64,000 nucleotides of DNA. It comes from Mariprofundus sp. KV. GTDB lineage: Bacteria; Pseudomonadota; Zetaproteobacteria; Mariprofundales; Mariprofundaceae. Below the pieces are notes generated by a model that was not told the DNA's origin, made no database searches, and was given only the letters and a program-made list of their open reading frames with translations. Below, one piece after another: positions 27,042 to 37,257 of the stretch (the stretch's first letter is position 1; every line of letters starts with the position of its first letter). The position numbers and the translations under genes are program-made. The DNA lies in assembly GCF_013387475.1 (NCBI RefSeq), contig NZ_VWNB01000001.1:90559-154558 (forward strand), in the 5' to 3' direction.

Positions 27042-27866
27042 TTAGTGAACCACGGCCTCTTTGAGTTTTTTCATCGCCCGCGCTTCCAGCTGACGTACCC
27101 GCTCAATCGATACGCCGAACTCTTCAGCAAGGTCTTTCAGCGTTGCAGGCTCTTCGGAGATATGCCGACGCTCGACAATCAGGCGATCACGATCAGAGAG
27201 CGTGTTCATGGCACTGTAGAGGGCGCTCTTGCGATGATCCTCCCAGTTGCTTTGCATCGTGATCTCTTCGGGCGTTGCGCTATCAGAGGGCAGGCCATGC
27301 ACCAGCGCATCACCCTCATCATACTCGGCATCGAGTGAGACATCGCGCTGCAAAAATGCGTTGGCAGCCTCCTGATACTCGCCACCGCTAAGTCCGTAAT
27401 CAGCACCCACCTCATCAGCCCTGCTACCACCATCAAGTGCGGCAATCGCATTCTTGGCCTTCTGCAGACCTGCAAAAACGCGGCGCTGCAACTTGTTGGT
27501 ACCAAGCTTAACAATGCTCCATGAGCTGAGAATGTAGTCGTGAATCGAAGCGCGTACCCACCATGATGCGTAGGTCATCAGACGGAAACCCTTATCCGGG
27601 TCAAAGCGTTTTACCGCATGCATCAGCCCCATCGTGCCTTCCTGAATAAGATCCATCTCAGGCAGACCAAAATGACGGTACTCACGGGCAATAGCAGCCA
27701 CACCACTGAGGTTGGCAACCACCAACTGGCGTGCTGCATCGCGATCTTCATGGTCATGCCACAAGCGGGCCAGACGAATCTCCTCCTCACGGTCGAGGCG
27801 CTCCACTTTACGCATATCACGCGAAAAAAGAGCCAGACTTGTCATCTCTGCTGTTGTTGCTACCAC
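27042..27866 (-). CDS. rpoH: RpoH-type heat-shock sigma factor (sigma-32 family)
   Basis: A 274-residue sigma-70-family protein. Regions 2.1-2.4 read DLIQEGTMGLMHAVKRFDPDKGFRLMTYASWWVRASIHDYIL, close to sigma-32. QRRVFAGLQ at about residues 127-135 occupies the RpoH box (QRKLFFNLR in E. coli), and region 4.2 is LKDLAEEFGVSIERVRQLEARAMKKL. It would direct RNA polymerase to heat-shock promoters. The GTG start is preceded by GGAGG about ten bases upstream; ATG at 27845 is an alternative. A CIRCE-like inverted repeat and a promoter lie immediately upstream. It ends in a strong terminator. Confidence 0.9.
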   Translation of the reverse strand: MVATTAEMTSLALFSRDMRKVERLDREEEIRLARLWHDHEDRDAARQLVVANLSGVAAIAREYRHFGLPEMDLIQEGTMGLMHAVKRFDPDKGFRLMTYASWWVRASIHDYILSSWSIVKLGTNKLQRRVFAGLQKAKNAIAALDGGSRADEVGADYGLSGGEYQEAANAFLQRDVSLDAEYDEGDALVHGLPSDSATPEEITMQSNWEDHRKSALYSAMNTLSDRDRLIVERRHISEEPATLKDLAEEFGVSIERVRQLEARAMKKLKEAVVH

Positions 27867-27898
27867 CTGAAAATCACCTCCAAATCGATTTGAAATCC

Positions 27899-27925
27899 TT
27901 AGCACTCGGCATGCAAGAGTGCCAA
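27899..27925. promoter_or_regulatory. CIRCE-like operator (HrcA site) upstream of the rpoH-like gene
   Basis: The plus strand reads TTAGCACTC, nine bases, then GAGTGCCAA. This matches the CIRCE consensus TTAGCACTC-N9-GAGTGCTAA with one mismatch, including the exact nine-base spacer. It begins about 33 bases before the GTG start of the sigma gene and overlaps the last bases of the predicted -10. CIRCE is bound by the heat-shock repressor HrcA. The hrcA gene itself is not in the window. Confidence 0.85.
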
Positions 27926-27952
27926 TTTAATGATTAAAACAGTGTTAAGCAA
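27924..27952 (-). promoter_or_regulatory. Predicted sigma-70-type promoter of the rpoH-like gene
   Basis: On the minus strand TTGCTT (27952-27947) and TAAATT (27929-27924) are separated by exactly 17 bases. The -10 runs into the CIRCE element, so a bound repressor would block initiation. It lies between ligA's end region and the sigma gene. Confidence 0.6.
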
Positions 27953-27957
27953 GCCTG

Positions 27958-30520
<2,563 letters not shown>

Positions 30521-30546
30521 CTTTTCCACCTTACAACATCCATGTT

Positions 30547-30795
30547 TCAGTCCAATCCGGCCAATGCAGAGGTCAGACTATCCTGAGTGACCCGATGTTT
30601 AAAGAGCACCGCGCCATCAAGCACCAGCACCGGCACATCCAGCCCGAAACGCACAAGCAGTGCTTTATCACGATCGACATCCACCGCCTCCCAGCTGCAG
30701 AGGCCCTCTGCTGCACTGACTTCAAGCACAGCCTTAGCATCATCGCAAAGGCAGCAGTTACGCCGTGTCATCAGCTGGATATGCGGCAGACTCAT
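30547..30795 (-). CDS. Glutaredoxin-family small thiol protein
   Basis: An 82-residue thioredoxin-fold protein of the glutaredoxin-like DUF836 type. The active site RRNCCLCDDA has Cys14 and Cys17 in CxxC spacing plus an extra Cys15. DVPVLVLDGAVLF carries the cis-proline. It is cytosolic. It lies 11 bp downstream of degP in the same direction, so it is probably part of that transcription unit and next to the TlpA-like gene. Confidence 0.85.
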   Translation of the reverse strand: MSLPHIQLMTRRNCCLCDDAKAVLEVSAAEGLCSWEAVDVDRDKALLVRFGLDVPVLVLDGAVLFKHRVTQDSLTSALAGLD

Positions 30796-30806
30796 CGCCT
30801 GAAACC

Positions 30807-32219
30807 TTAATCGCTCTTTTGCGGCAATTTCACCAGTGCAAAGACCTGATCCCCACGCCGATCCATCATCACACGCAGCACCTCTCCATGTTTAAAGGTT
30901 TTAGCCAGTTTGGAGAAGGTTTTCATATCAGGCAGATCCTTGCCGTTAATACGGAAGATCACATCACCGCGCTGAATGCCTGCATTGGCGGCTGGCATAC
31001 CCTGCTGTACCTGCTGCACCACAACACCGGTTTTCACACGCGTACGCAGTCTGGCTGCCATATCAGCAGAGAGGTTCTCCACCACCATACCCAGACGCAC
31101 GTTGGAGCTATCCTGCTTAGGCTGATCACCACGTGCCACCTGATCATCCGGCATCGCTTCAACGGTAACACTCAGAACCTTCTGTTTACCATCGCGAATA
31201 ATGCCGACCTTCACCTTGTCACCAGGAGTGTGGCGAGCCACACGGATCGGCAGATCATGGGCTTTACGGATCAACTCACCATCAATCGAAATAATCACAT
31301 CACCGGCACGAATACCCGCCTTGTCGGCGGCCGATCCGGCTTCAACCTGCGGCACCAGTGCGCCGTGACGATCTTTCAGTCCGAGTGCCTTCATGGTCTC
31401 TTTATCAACATCGGTGATATGTACACCGAGCCGGGCGCGGGTCACATGCCCCTTCTCTTTCAGCTCATCAAGAATCGGTTTGGCAAGGTTAATCGGAATG
31501 GCAAAACCGATACCGTTGTTACCACCACTGCGTGAGTAGATAGCGGTATTGATGCCGACCAGTTCGCCTTTGCTGTTAAACAGCGGCCCGCCGGAGTTGC
31601 CGGGGTTAATCGCAGCATCGGTCTGAATGAAATCATCATAGGGGCCGGAACCGATCACACGTCCTTTGGCTGATACAATACCTGCAGTGACAGTCTGGGA
31701 GAGACCGAACGGGTTACCGATAGCAACCACCCAGTCACCCACACGCAACACATCGGAGTTGCCGATTTTTACTGTCTTAAGATTTTTGCCCTTCACCTTG
31801 AGCAGTGCCACATCCAGTTTGGAGTCGGTACCGATGATCTTGGCCTGCAACTCAGTACCGTCGCGCATCTTCACAACCACTTCATCTGCACCATCAACCA
31901 CATGGTTGTTGGTCACCACATAACCATCAGCCGAGATCACAAAGCCTGTACCCAGAGCATGCTTCTCCTGCTGCTGGCGAGGCATGTTGCGGAAGAAATC
32001 GTTAAAGAAGTCATCAAAAGGTGTGCCCTGAGGGCCACCAAAACCGGGCGGAAGGCCACCCTGCTGAGCCTGTTTGGCATGCTGGGTAGTACTGATATTA
32101 ACAACGGCATCGGCCTGCTCGGCAGCCAGATCGGCAAAACTTTCCGGCATAGCCTGTGCGGGCAGCGCCCATGTAACAGCAATCAATAACATCGGAATCA
32201 ATGGTCTGAAATAGTGCAA
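30807..32219 (-). CDS. degP: DegP/MucD-type periplasmic serine protease
   Basis: A 470-residue HtrA-family protease-chaperone. A signal peptide ends near LPAQA. The trypsin-like domain has the triad His106, Asp136 and Ser209 (VTNNHVV, LDVALL, NPGNSGGP), and two PDZ domains follow, which separates it from single-PDZ DegS. The start is TTG at 32219, preceded by AGGAG seven bases upstream; an ATG-initiated extension further upstream would hide the signal peptide. It removes misfolded envelope proteins. It follows rseC, as mucD follows mucC in Pseudomonas. Confidence 0.94.
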   Translation of the reverse strand: MHYFRPLIPMLLIAVTWALPAQAMPESFADLAAEQADAVVNISTTQHAKQAQQGGLPPGFGGPQGTPFDDFFNDFFRNMPRQQQEKHALGTGFVISADGYVVTNNHVVDGADEVVVKMRDGTELQAKIIGTDSKLDVALLKVKGKNLKTVKIGNSDVLRVGDWVVAIGNPFGLSQTVTAGIVSAKGRVIGSGPYDDFIQTDAAINPGNSGGPLFNSKGELVGINTAIYSRSGGNNGIGFAIPINLAKPILDELKEKGHVTRARLGVHITDVDKETMKALGLKDRHGALVPQVEAGSAADKAGIRAGDVIISIDGELIRKAHDLPIRVARHTPGDKVKVGIIRDGKQKVLSVTVEAMPDDQVARGDQPKQDSSNVRLGMVVENLSADMAARLRTRVKTGVVVQQVQQGMPAANAGIQRGDVIFRINGKDLPDMKTFSKLAKTFKHGEVLRVMMDRRGDQVFALVKLPQKSD

Positions 32220-32289
32220 GTAGTACTCCTTTGATAAATAGTCAGGGCGCTTTTTAAGCCCCCCAGATGAATAAAAGATGAAGATATTA

Positions 32290-32754
32290 CTAAACCGGCC
32301 GGATCGGGATATGGCATCCGCCATGGTTTACGATACGCAGCATGCGTACATCCAGATCAGCTTTTGCGCTGTTGCTACCACGCAACAGCAGCAGATAGGT
32401 TACCGGCACAGAGATCAATGCCGCCAAAGCAGCGAGCAACTCCTGCGCTGGCCAACCCATCTGCCCGGCCAACCAGGCCACGACTGCGCCTGTCAGCACA
32501 AACACCAGCATTGGCAGTGCATAGATGCGGAATGCCACCTTCAGGAGCAGCCCATCGGGCACCTCCAGCAGTACCTCATCACCAACTTCTGCTCCGATTG
32601 TATTTTTCACATGCAGATCAATCAGCCGCTCCCGCCAGGAGCCCATCGTTGAGCAGGAGGCCTTACCCGCACAATCACCGCAGGCAGAGGCACGACGACC
32701 ACGCACAGTCGCACTGTTACCATCTGTCTGAATCACGGTTACCTGCTGCTCCAA
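32290..32754 (-). CDS. rseC: RseC/MucC-family inner-membrane protein
   Basis: A 154-residue protein with the RseC layout: a short beta N-terminal domain, a cysteine cluster ACGDCAGKASC (Cys25, Cys28, Cys34), then two membrane helices (FRIYALPMLVFVLTGAVVAWL and LLAALAALISVPVTYLLLL). RseC proteins modulate envelope stress or reducing power to SoxR; the role is only partly known. The start chosen is TTG at 32754 with AGGAG five bases upstream, which aligns with the family's start; ATG 32790 has no ribosome binding site. It precedes degP; rpoE, rseA and rseB are missing. Confidence 0.82.
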   Translation of the reverse strand: MEQQVTVIQTDGNSATVRGRRASACGDCAGKASCSTMGSWRERLIDLHVKNTIGAEVGDEVLLEVPDGLLLKVAFRIYALPMLVFVLTGAVVAWLAGQMGWPAQELLAALAALISVPVTYLLLLRGSNSAKADLDVRMLRIVNHGGCHIPIRPV

Positions 32755-32913
32755 TATAACTCCTGCCTCATCCTGACACGGCAAACGCATCAGAGCGGCG
32801 TATCTTATACTAATCCATTCACAGATTGCCATCCCCTGCCCGATGCACAAATTACCCCTGCCCCAAAGCGCTAAATGTAGCCTGAGAAGAAATCCGGCGT
32901 AGGGTTGGCCGCC

Positions 32914-34503
32914 ATGGAAAGCGGCAAAAAGCGCCTTAAGGCGGACTACCTGATTATCGGCAGCGGCGCTGCCGGCCTGCTGGCTGCCCGCCGTCTGGCT
33001 GAACATGGCAGTGTCATCATCGTCAACAAAGGTTCGTTTGAGGACTCCAGCACCTGGAATGCACAGGGCGGCATCGCCGGTGTGCTCTCCGGCAGCGACT
33101 CGGTCGCCTCACATGTCAAAGACACACTGGAGGCCGGCGGCGGCCTCTGCCATCCTGATGTGGTACAGGCCATCATTGAGCGCGGCACTGATATTATCGA
33201 AGAGCTGATCGCCATCGGCACCCGCTTTGACCATGAAAATGGAACCTTGCACCTGACACAGGAGGGGGGACACAGCAGCCGTCGCATCGCCCACTCCCAG
33301 GATGCAACCGGACGCGCCATCGGTGAAGCGCTGCTCTCCAAGGTGGCACCGCACCCCAATGTGCGCAGGCTGGAGCAGCATACCGCCATTGACCTGATCA
33401 CCACGCGCAGAATCGGCCACGGCATTGATAATCGCTGCCTTGGAGCCTATGTATTGACCCCTGAGGGGCATGTGCTGACCATTGAGGCGCAACAGACCAT
33501 CCTTGCCACCGGAGGTGCAGGCAAAGTCTACCTCTACACCTCCAACCCGCACGCTGCTTCCGGCGACGGCATCGCCATGGCCTGGCGCGCCGGAGCTCCG
33601 GTGATGAATCTTGAGTTCATCCAGTTTCATCCCACCTGCCTGTTTCACCGTCAGGGCTCGAACATGCTGCTCTCCGAGGCGCTGCGCGGCGAGGGTGCCT
33701 ATCTGGTTGATAGCGAAGGGCGACGCTTTGTTTTTGATTATGATAAACGCGGTGAACTTGCCCCTCGCGACATTGTCGCCCGCGCTATCGATTATGAGAT
33801 CAAAAAACAGGGCGTCGACTGCATGTATCTTGATGCCCGCCCTATCGGCCGCACGCAGCTGCTCGAACATTTCCCCAATATTCATGAACGGCTGCTGAAA
33901 CTGGGGCTGGATATCACCACACAGCCGATCCCCGTCGTTCCGGCTGCACACTATATCTGCGGCGGCATCAAGGCCGATATCCACGGCCGCACCGAGATTG
34001 ATTCACTCTACGCCATCGGCGAGACCGCCTGCACAGGACTGCATGGCGCCAACCGACTGGCCAGCAACTCGCTGCTGGAGTGTCTGGTGATGGCTGAGTT
34101 CTGTGCCACCGATATTATAAAGCGTGAAGCCAAACCGCTGCCGCCCATCCCCGCCTGGGATGATAGCGGCATTGTGCCGGAGACCGAGCGCATCCAGATC
34201 AAGCAGAACTGGGATGAGATTCGCGCCACGATGTCTCACTACGTTGGCATTGTGCGCTCTGATGAGCGCCTGCGCCGCGCCAAGCGCCGCCTCTATCTGA
34301 TCCGTGAAGAGATCGCCAGCTACTACTGGAAACATCCGGTCAGTCAGGATCTGCTGGAGCTGCGCAATCTCGAACTGATCGCGGAGTTGATTATTACCAG
34401 TGCCCAGCAGCGCCTTGAGTCGCGTGGTCTGCACTACTCCACCGATCACCCTGAGACAGATGAACAGGCAAAAGATACCATCCTGTGGCCCAACACCCTC
34501 TGA
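32914..34503 (+). CDS. nadB: L-aspartate oxidase
   Basis: A 529-residue flavoprotein that oxidises aspartate to iminoaspartate for NAD synthesis. YLIIGSGAAGLLAARRLAEHG binds FAD. WNAQGGIAGVL, GGHSSRRIAHSQDATG and HYICGGIKAD, GLHGANRLASNSLLECLV are the succinate-dehydrogenase-superfamily substrate motifs. A C-terminal helical domain (RAKRRLYLIREEI) is present. It is divergent from rseC-degP. No nadA or nadC is nearby. The ATG at 32914 is preferred to TTG 32905. Confidence 0.95.
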   Translation: MESGKKRLKADYLIIGSGAAGLLAARRLAEHGSVIIVNKGSFEDSSTWNAQGGIAGVLSGSDSVASHVKDTLEAGGGLCHPDVVQAIIERGTDIIEELIAIGTRFDHENGTLHLTQEGGHSSRRIAHSQDATGRAIGEALLSKVAPHPNVRRLEQHTAIDLITTRRIGHGIDNRCLGAYVLTPEGHVLTIEAQQTILATGGAGKVYLYTSNPHAASGDGIAMAWRAGAPVMNLEFIQFHPTCLFHRQGSNMLLSEALRGEGAYLVDSEGRRFVFDYDKRGELAPRDIVARAIDYEIKKQGVDCMYLDARPIGRTQLLEHFPNIHERLLKLGLDITTQPIPVVPAAHYICGGIKADIHGRTEIDSLYAIGETACTGLHGANRLASNSLLECLVMAEFCATDIIKREAKPLPPIPAWDDSGIVPETERIQIKQNWDEIRATMSHYVGIVRSDERLRRAKRRLYLIREEIASYYWKHPVSQDLLELRNLELIAELIITSAQQRLESRGLHYSTDHPETDEQAKDTILWPNTL

Positions 34504-34778
34504 ATCGCATCTGTCTGCTGGCCCGCATTCGTGGTCGCGTGCAGGGCGTCTGTTTTCGCCACTACACACAACTCGAGGCCAATCGTCTTGGCCTGCACGG
34601 CTGGGTGCGCAATCTGCCTGATGGCGATGTTGAGGCCTGTATCGCCGGCCCTGAGCCTCAGATAACCCTGATGAAACAGTGGCTGCATCACGGCCCGACT
34701 CATGCCAGTGTTGAGCATGTCGAATTTTCACCATCGACACTGCCGGATAGCTGGGAGAGATTTTCCATTCGTTACTGA
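34485..34778 (+). CDS. acyP: Acylphosphatase
   Basis: A 97-residue protein of normal acylphosphatase size, which hydrolyses acyl phosphates. The phosphate-binding loop RGRVQGVCFRHYT contains the catalytic Arg25, and HGWVRNLPDGDVEA contains the catalytic Asn43. The end SWERFSIRY is also typical. The start appears to be GTG 34485, overlapping nadB by 19 bases; no strong ribosome binding site, so a later start is possible. It is in the nadB-acyP-hemH run. Confidence 0.9.
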   Translation: MAQHPLNRICLLARIRGRVQGVCFRHYTQLEANRLGLHGWVRNLPDGDVEACIAGPEPQITLMKQWLHHGPTHASVEHVEFSPSTLPDSWERFSIRY

Positions 34779-34797
34779 GATGAGAAGGGATGCATTC

Positions 34798-35808
34798 ATG
34801 CCATACAGTGCCAAACAGACATTTGAACATAAACAGGAGCCTGCCGTCGGTATCCTGCTGACTAACCTCGGCACACCTGATGCACCCACCACGGCGGCGG
34901 TGCGCACCTATCTCAGGGAGTTCCTCTGGGATCCGCGTGTGGTTGAGCAGCCGCGCTGGCTCTGGTGGCTGATTCTTAACGGCATCATTCTTAATACCCG
35001 CCCGGCCAGATCGGCAGCACTCTACGCCAAGGTGTGGAGTGCTGAGGGCTCACCTCTGCTCGCCACTGGTAAACGCCAGCGTGAAAAACTGGAGGCCGCA
35101 CTGCGCGAGCACATTGCGCAGCCGCTGCATGTTGAGCTGGCCATGCGCTACGGCAACCCATCGATCCGCAGTGGTCTTGAAGCGCTGCGAGAGAAGAACT
35201 GCAGTAGCATCGTTGTGCTGCCACTCTATCCGCAATACTCCGCCACCACCTCAGGCTCCACCTTTGATGCCGTAGCTGAAGCCCTAAAAACGTGGCGGCG
35301 TGTACCGCAGTTGCAATTTATCGATGCCTACCACGACTATCCTGCCTATATCGAAGCGCTGGCAGAGAGTGTTCGCAACCACTGGCAGGAGCACGGGCAG
35401 GCAGAGCGACTACTGCTCTCCTACCACGGCATTCCCGATTCCTATTTTAACAACGGTGACCCCTATCCCTGCCACTGCCGCAAAACCACCCGCCTGCTGC
35501 GCGAGGCGCTGGGGCTGGATGAGACCCAACTGCAGATGTCATTTCAATCCCGCTTCGGCAAAGAGCCGTGGGTTCAGCCCTACACCGATGAAACACTGGA
35601 GCGCTGGGGCAAGGAGGGTGTTGAGAGTGTGGATGTGATCTGTCCCGGTTTCCCGGCAGATTGCCTGGAGACCATTGAGGAGATCGGCATGGAGAACCGA
35701 GATATCTTCCTTGAGGCCGGTGGCAAAACCTACCGTTATATCCCGGCACTCAATGATGGAGAGAGCCACATTCAAGCCTTGGCTGAGATCATTTTGACAC
35801 AAATCTAA
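34798..35808 (+). CDS. hemH: Ferrochelatase
   Basis: A 336-residue enzyme inserting ferrous iron into protoporphyrin IX. VGILLTNLGTPDAPTTAAVR opens the domain. PLYPQYSATTSGS is intact, SYHGIPDSYFNNGDPYPCHC holds the metal-binding histidine, and CPGFPADCLETIEEIGMENR carries the glutamate. The two cysteines YPCHC and the C-terminal region resemble E. coli-type enzymes. The ATG follows AAGGG by eight bases. An earlier in-frame ATG nine codons upstream is less likely. Confidence 0.95.
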   Translation: MPYSAKQTFEHKQEPAVGILLTNLGTPDAPTTAAVRTYLREFLWDPRVVEQPRWLWWLILNGIILNTRPARSAALYAKVWSAEGSPLLATGKRQREKLEAALREHIAQPLHVELAMRYGNPSIRSGLEALREKNCSSIVVLPLYPQYSATTSGSTFDAVAEALKTWRRVPQLQFIDAYHDYPAYIEALAESVRNHWQEHGQAERLLLSYHGIPDSYFNNGDPYPCHCRKTTRLLREALGLDETQLQMSFQSRFGKEPWVQPYTDETLERWGKEGVESVDVICPGFPADCLETIEEIGMENRDIFLEAGGKTYRYIPALNDGESHIQALAEIILTQI

Positions 35809-35898
35809 GAAGCCCTGATTGTCGAATCGACACAATGGTCGATCATTAGCAAATACCGTTATGTCTCTTGTTTACAGAAAAGCGTTTACTTGTTTAGC

Positions 35899-37056
35899 CT
35901 ACTGATGCTCTTCCTGAATCTCCAGAATTTCATCCAGGCAGTTAAAAAATGCATCTACAACCTGCGGGTCAAAATGCGCCCCTTTTTCATTCTTTATAAG
36001 CGAAAGTGCATCCTGTAATGGCCAGGCTTTTTTGTACGGCCTCTCATTGACCAGAGCATCGAACACATCGGCAACAGCAACGATCCTAGCCGCCAAGGGG
36101 ATCTCCTCGCCCTTCAATCCATCCGGGTAACCGTTGCCATTCCACTTTTCATGGTGGTGCAATGCAATTTCTTCACTCAGTTTAAGAATCTCAGTATCTG
36201 AACCTCTGAGTATTGAGGCGCCTTTGTTCGAGTGGGATTTCATTTTCACCCACTCATCAGCATCCAGCTTGCCGTTTTTACCTAAAATAGCATCAGGAAT
36301 GCCCACCTTGCCAACATCATGCATAGCGGAAGCATGGAATAGACCCTCCTGCTCTTCTATCGAAAGCCCAAGCTCCCTGCCAAGTATTTTTGAACTGTAT
36401 CTAATTCTTTGAATGTGCTTGAAGGTGTCCTCATCCTTGTACTCTGCAGCATACCCAAGACGTGCAAGCGTCTCTAAATATGCTTTCCTCAGGGACTCCT
36501 GTAGTCTCATATTGATGATGCTAACAGCCGACATCACTGCAAAACTTTTCGCTATCCCCAGATTTAGCTCATGAACAAGCTCCTCTTTTGGATTGATGAT
36601 TTCCAAAGCGCCGATAATTCCTTCGGTCGGATGTCGCAAAGGAATCGCTAATATTGATTCCGTCTTAAAGCCGCTTAATTTGTCTATGGAACCATCAAAT
36701 TTATATGGCACAGATTCTGACAGATGATAGGGGTCATCAACCTGAAGCAGTTCACCGGCCATAGCTACGTGGCCAGCAATACTACTGTGATTTAGAGGTA
36801 TTCTCAGATCATCCCCATTTTGATCCCTTGATATGGAACTAGTGTCGATTTCATCATTTTGAAACGACAAAAAGTCAAGGAAATCACCGTCTACAAAAGC
36901 GATACTGCCAGCAGGGGCCTCAAAAATCCGCCGGGCATGCTTAAGGACCTTCTCTACAAATATGGTTTGATCCTTCTCCATCTCAATGTCTACTGCTGCA
37001 TCAAAAATAAACATCAGTGTCTGCTTAGCTTCTTTACTTGAAATCTCTTCAAACAC
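35899..37056 (-). CDS. GAF-HD-GYP putative c-di-GMP phosphodiesterase
   Basis: A 385-residue soluble protein. A GAF domain spans about residues 20-180 (DGDFLDFLSF, SSIAGHVAMAGELLQVDD, ILAIPLRHPTEGIIGALEIIN). The C-terminal HD-GYP has HDVGK, HHHEKWNGNGYPDGLKGEEIPL and RIVAVADVFDAL, with all metal ligands intact. The start is GTG, preceded by AGGAGG five bases upstream. It would degrade c-di-GMP in response to a ligand at the GAF domain. It is divergent from the FecR/Slam/cyclase cluster, with an operator-like palindrome in the 201-bp gap. Base composition is more A+T-rich than hemH. Confidence 0.9.
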   Translation of the reverse strand: MFEEISSKEAKQTLMFIFDAAVDIEMEKDQTIFVEKVLKHARRIFEAPAGSIAFVDGDFLDFLSFQNDEIDTSSISRDQNGDDLRIPLNHSSIAGHVAMAGELLQVDDPYHLSESVPYKFDGSIDKLSGFKTESILAIPLRHPTEGIIGALEIINPKEELVHELNLGIAKSFAVMSAVSIINMRLQESLRKAYLETLARLGYAAEYKDEDTFKHIQRIRYSSKILGRELGLSIEEQEGLFHASAMHDVGKVGIPDAILGKNGKLDADEWVKMKSHSNKGASILRGSDTEILKLSEEIALHHHEKWNGNGYPDGLKGEEIPLAARIVAVADVFDALVNERPYKKAWPLQDALSLIKNEKGAHFDPQVVDAFFNCLDEILEIQEEHQ

Positions 37057-37153
37057 AGCAACCTCCTGAAAATCCCACAAACGACTGTATACCCATAAGC
37101 TATAGCACACACAGAAAGTAAAGTATATGCTTCCTAGCAAAGATGAATGTTGC

Positions 37154-37168
37154 TGACCAGCGTGGTCA
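37154..37168. promoter_or_regulatory. Perfect palindrome TGACCAGCGTGGTCA, candidate operator
   Basis: Two six-base arms (TGACCA and TGGTCA) flank GCG. It lies 98 bases upstream of the HD-GYP GTG and about 90 bases before the FecR gene start. It overlaps a weak -35-like TGGTCA for a possible -10 TATAAC at 37186-37191 on the plus strand, 17 bases away. A divergently acting regulator is plausible; the protein is unknown. Confidence 0.45.
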
Positions 37169-37257
37169 ATCTGGCAATTACAGTCTATAACTTATCCAGT
37201 ATGGGTGAACTATTTTTAAGTCTTCGTGATAGTTGTTGCACATAGGAGGAATGGTTC

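Noticed and set aside
33109-33984. A 291-residue minus-strand frame
   Set aside because: It is antisense to nadB, whose FAD and active-site motifs are unambiguous.
35808-35899. Near-palindromes AATGGTCGATCATT and ATTGTCGAATCGACACAAT after hemH
   Set aside because: Both are imperfect and lie between convergent genes; too weak to claim as operators.
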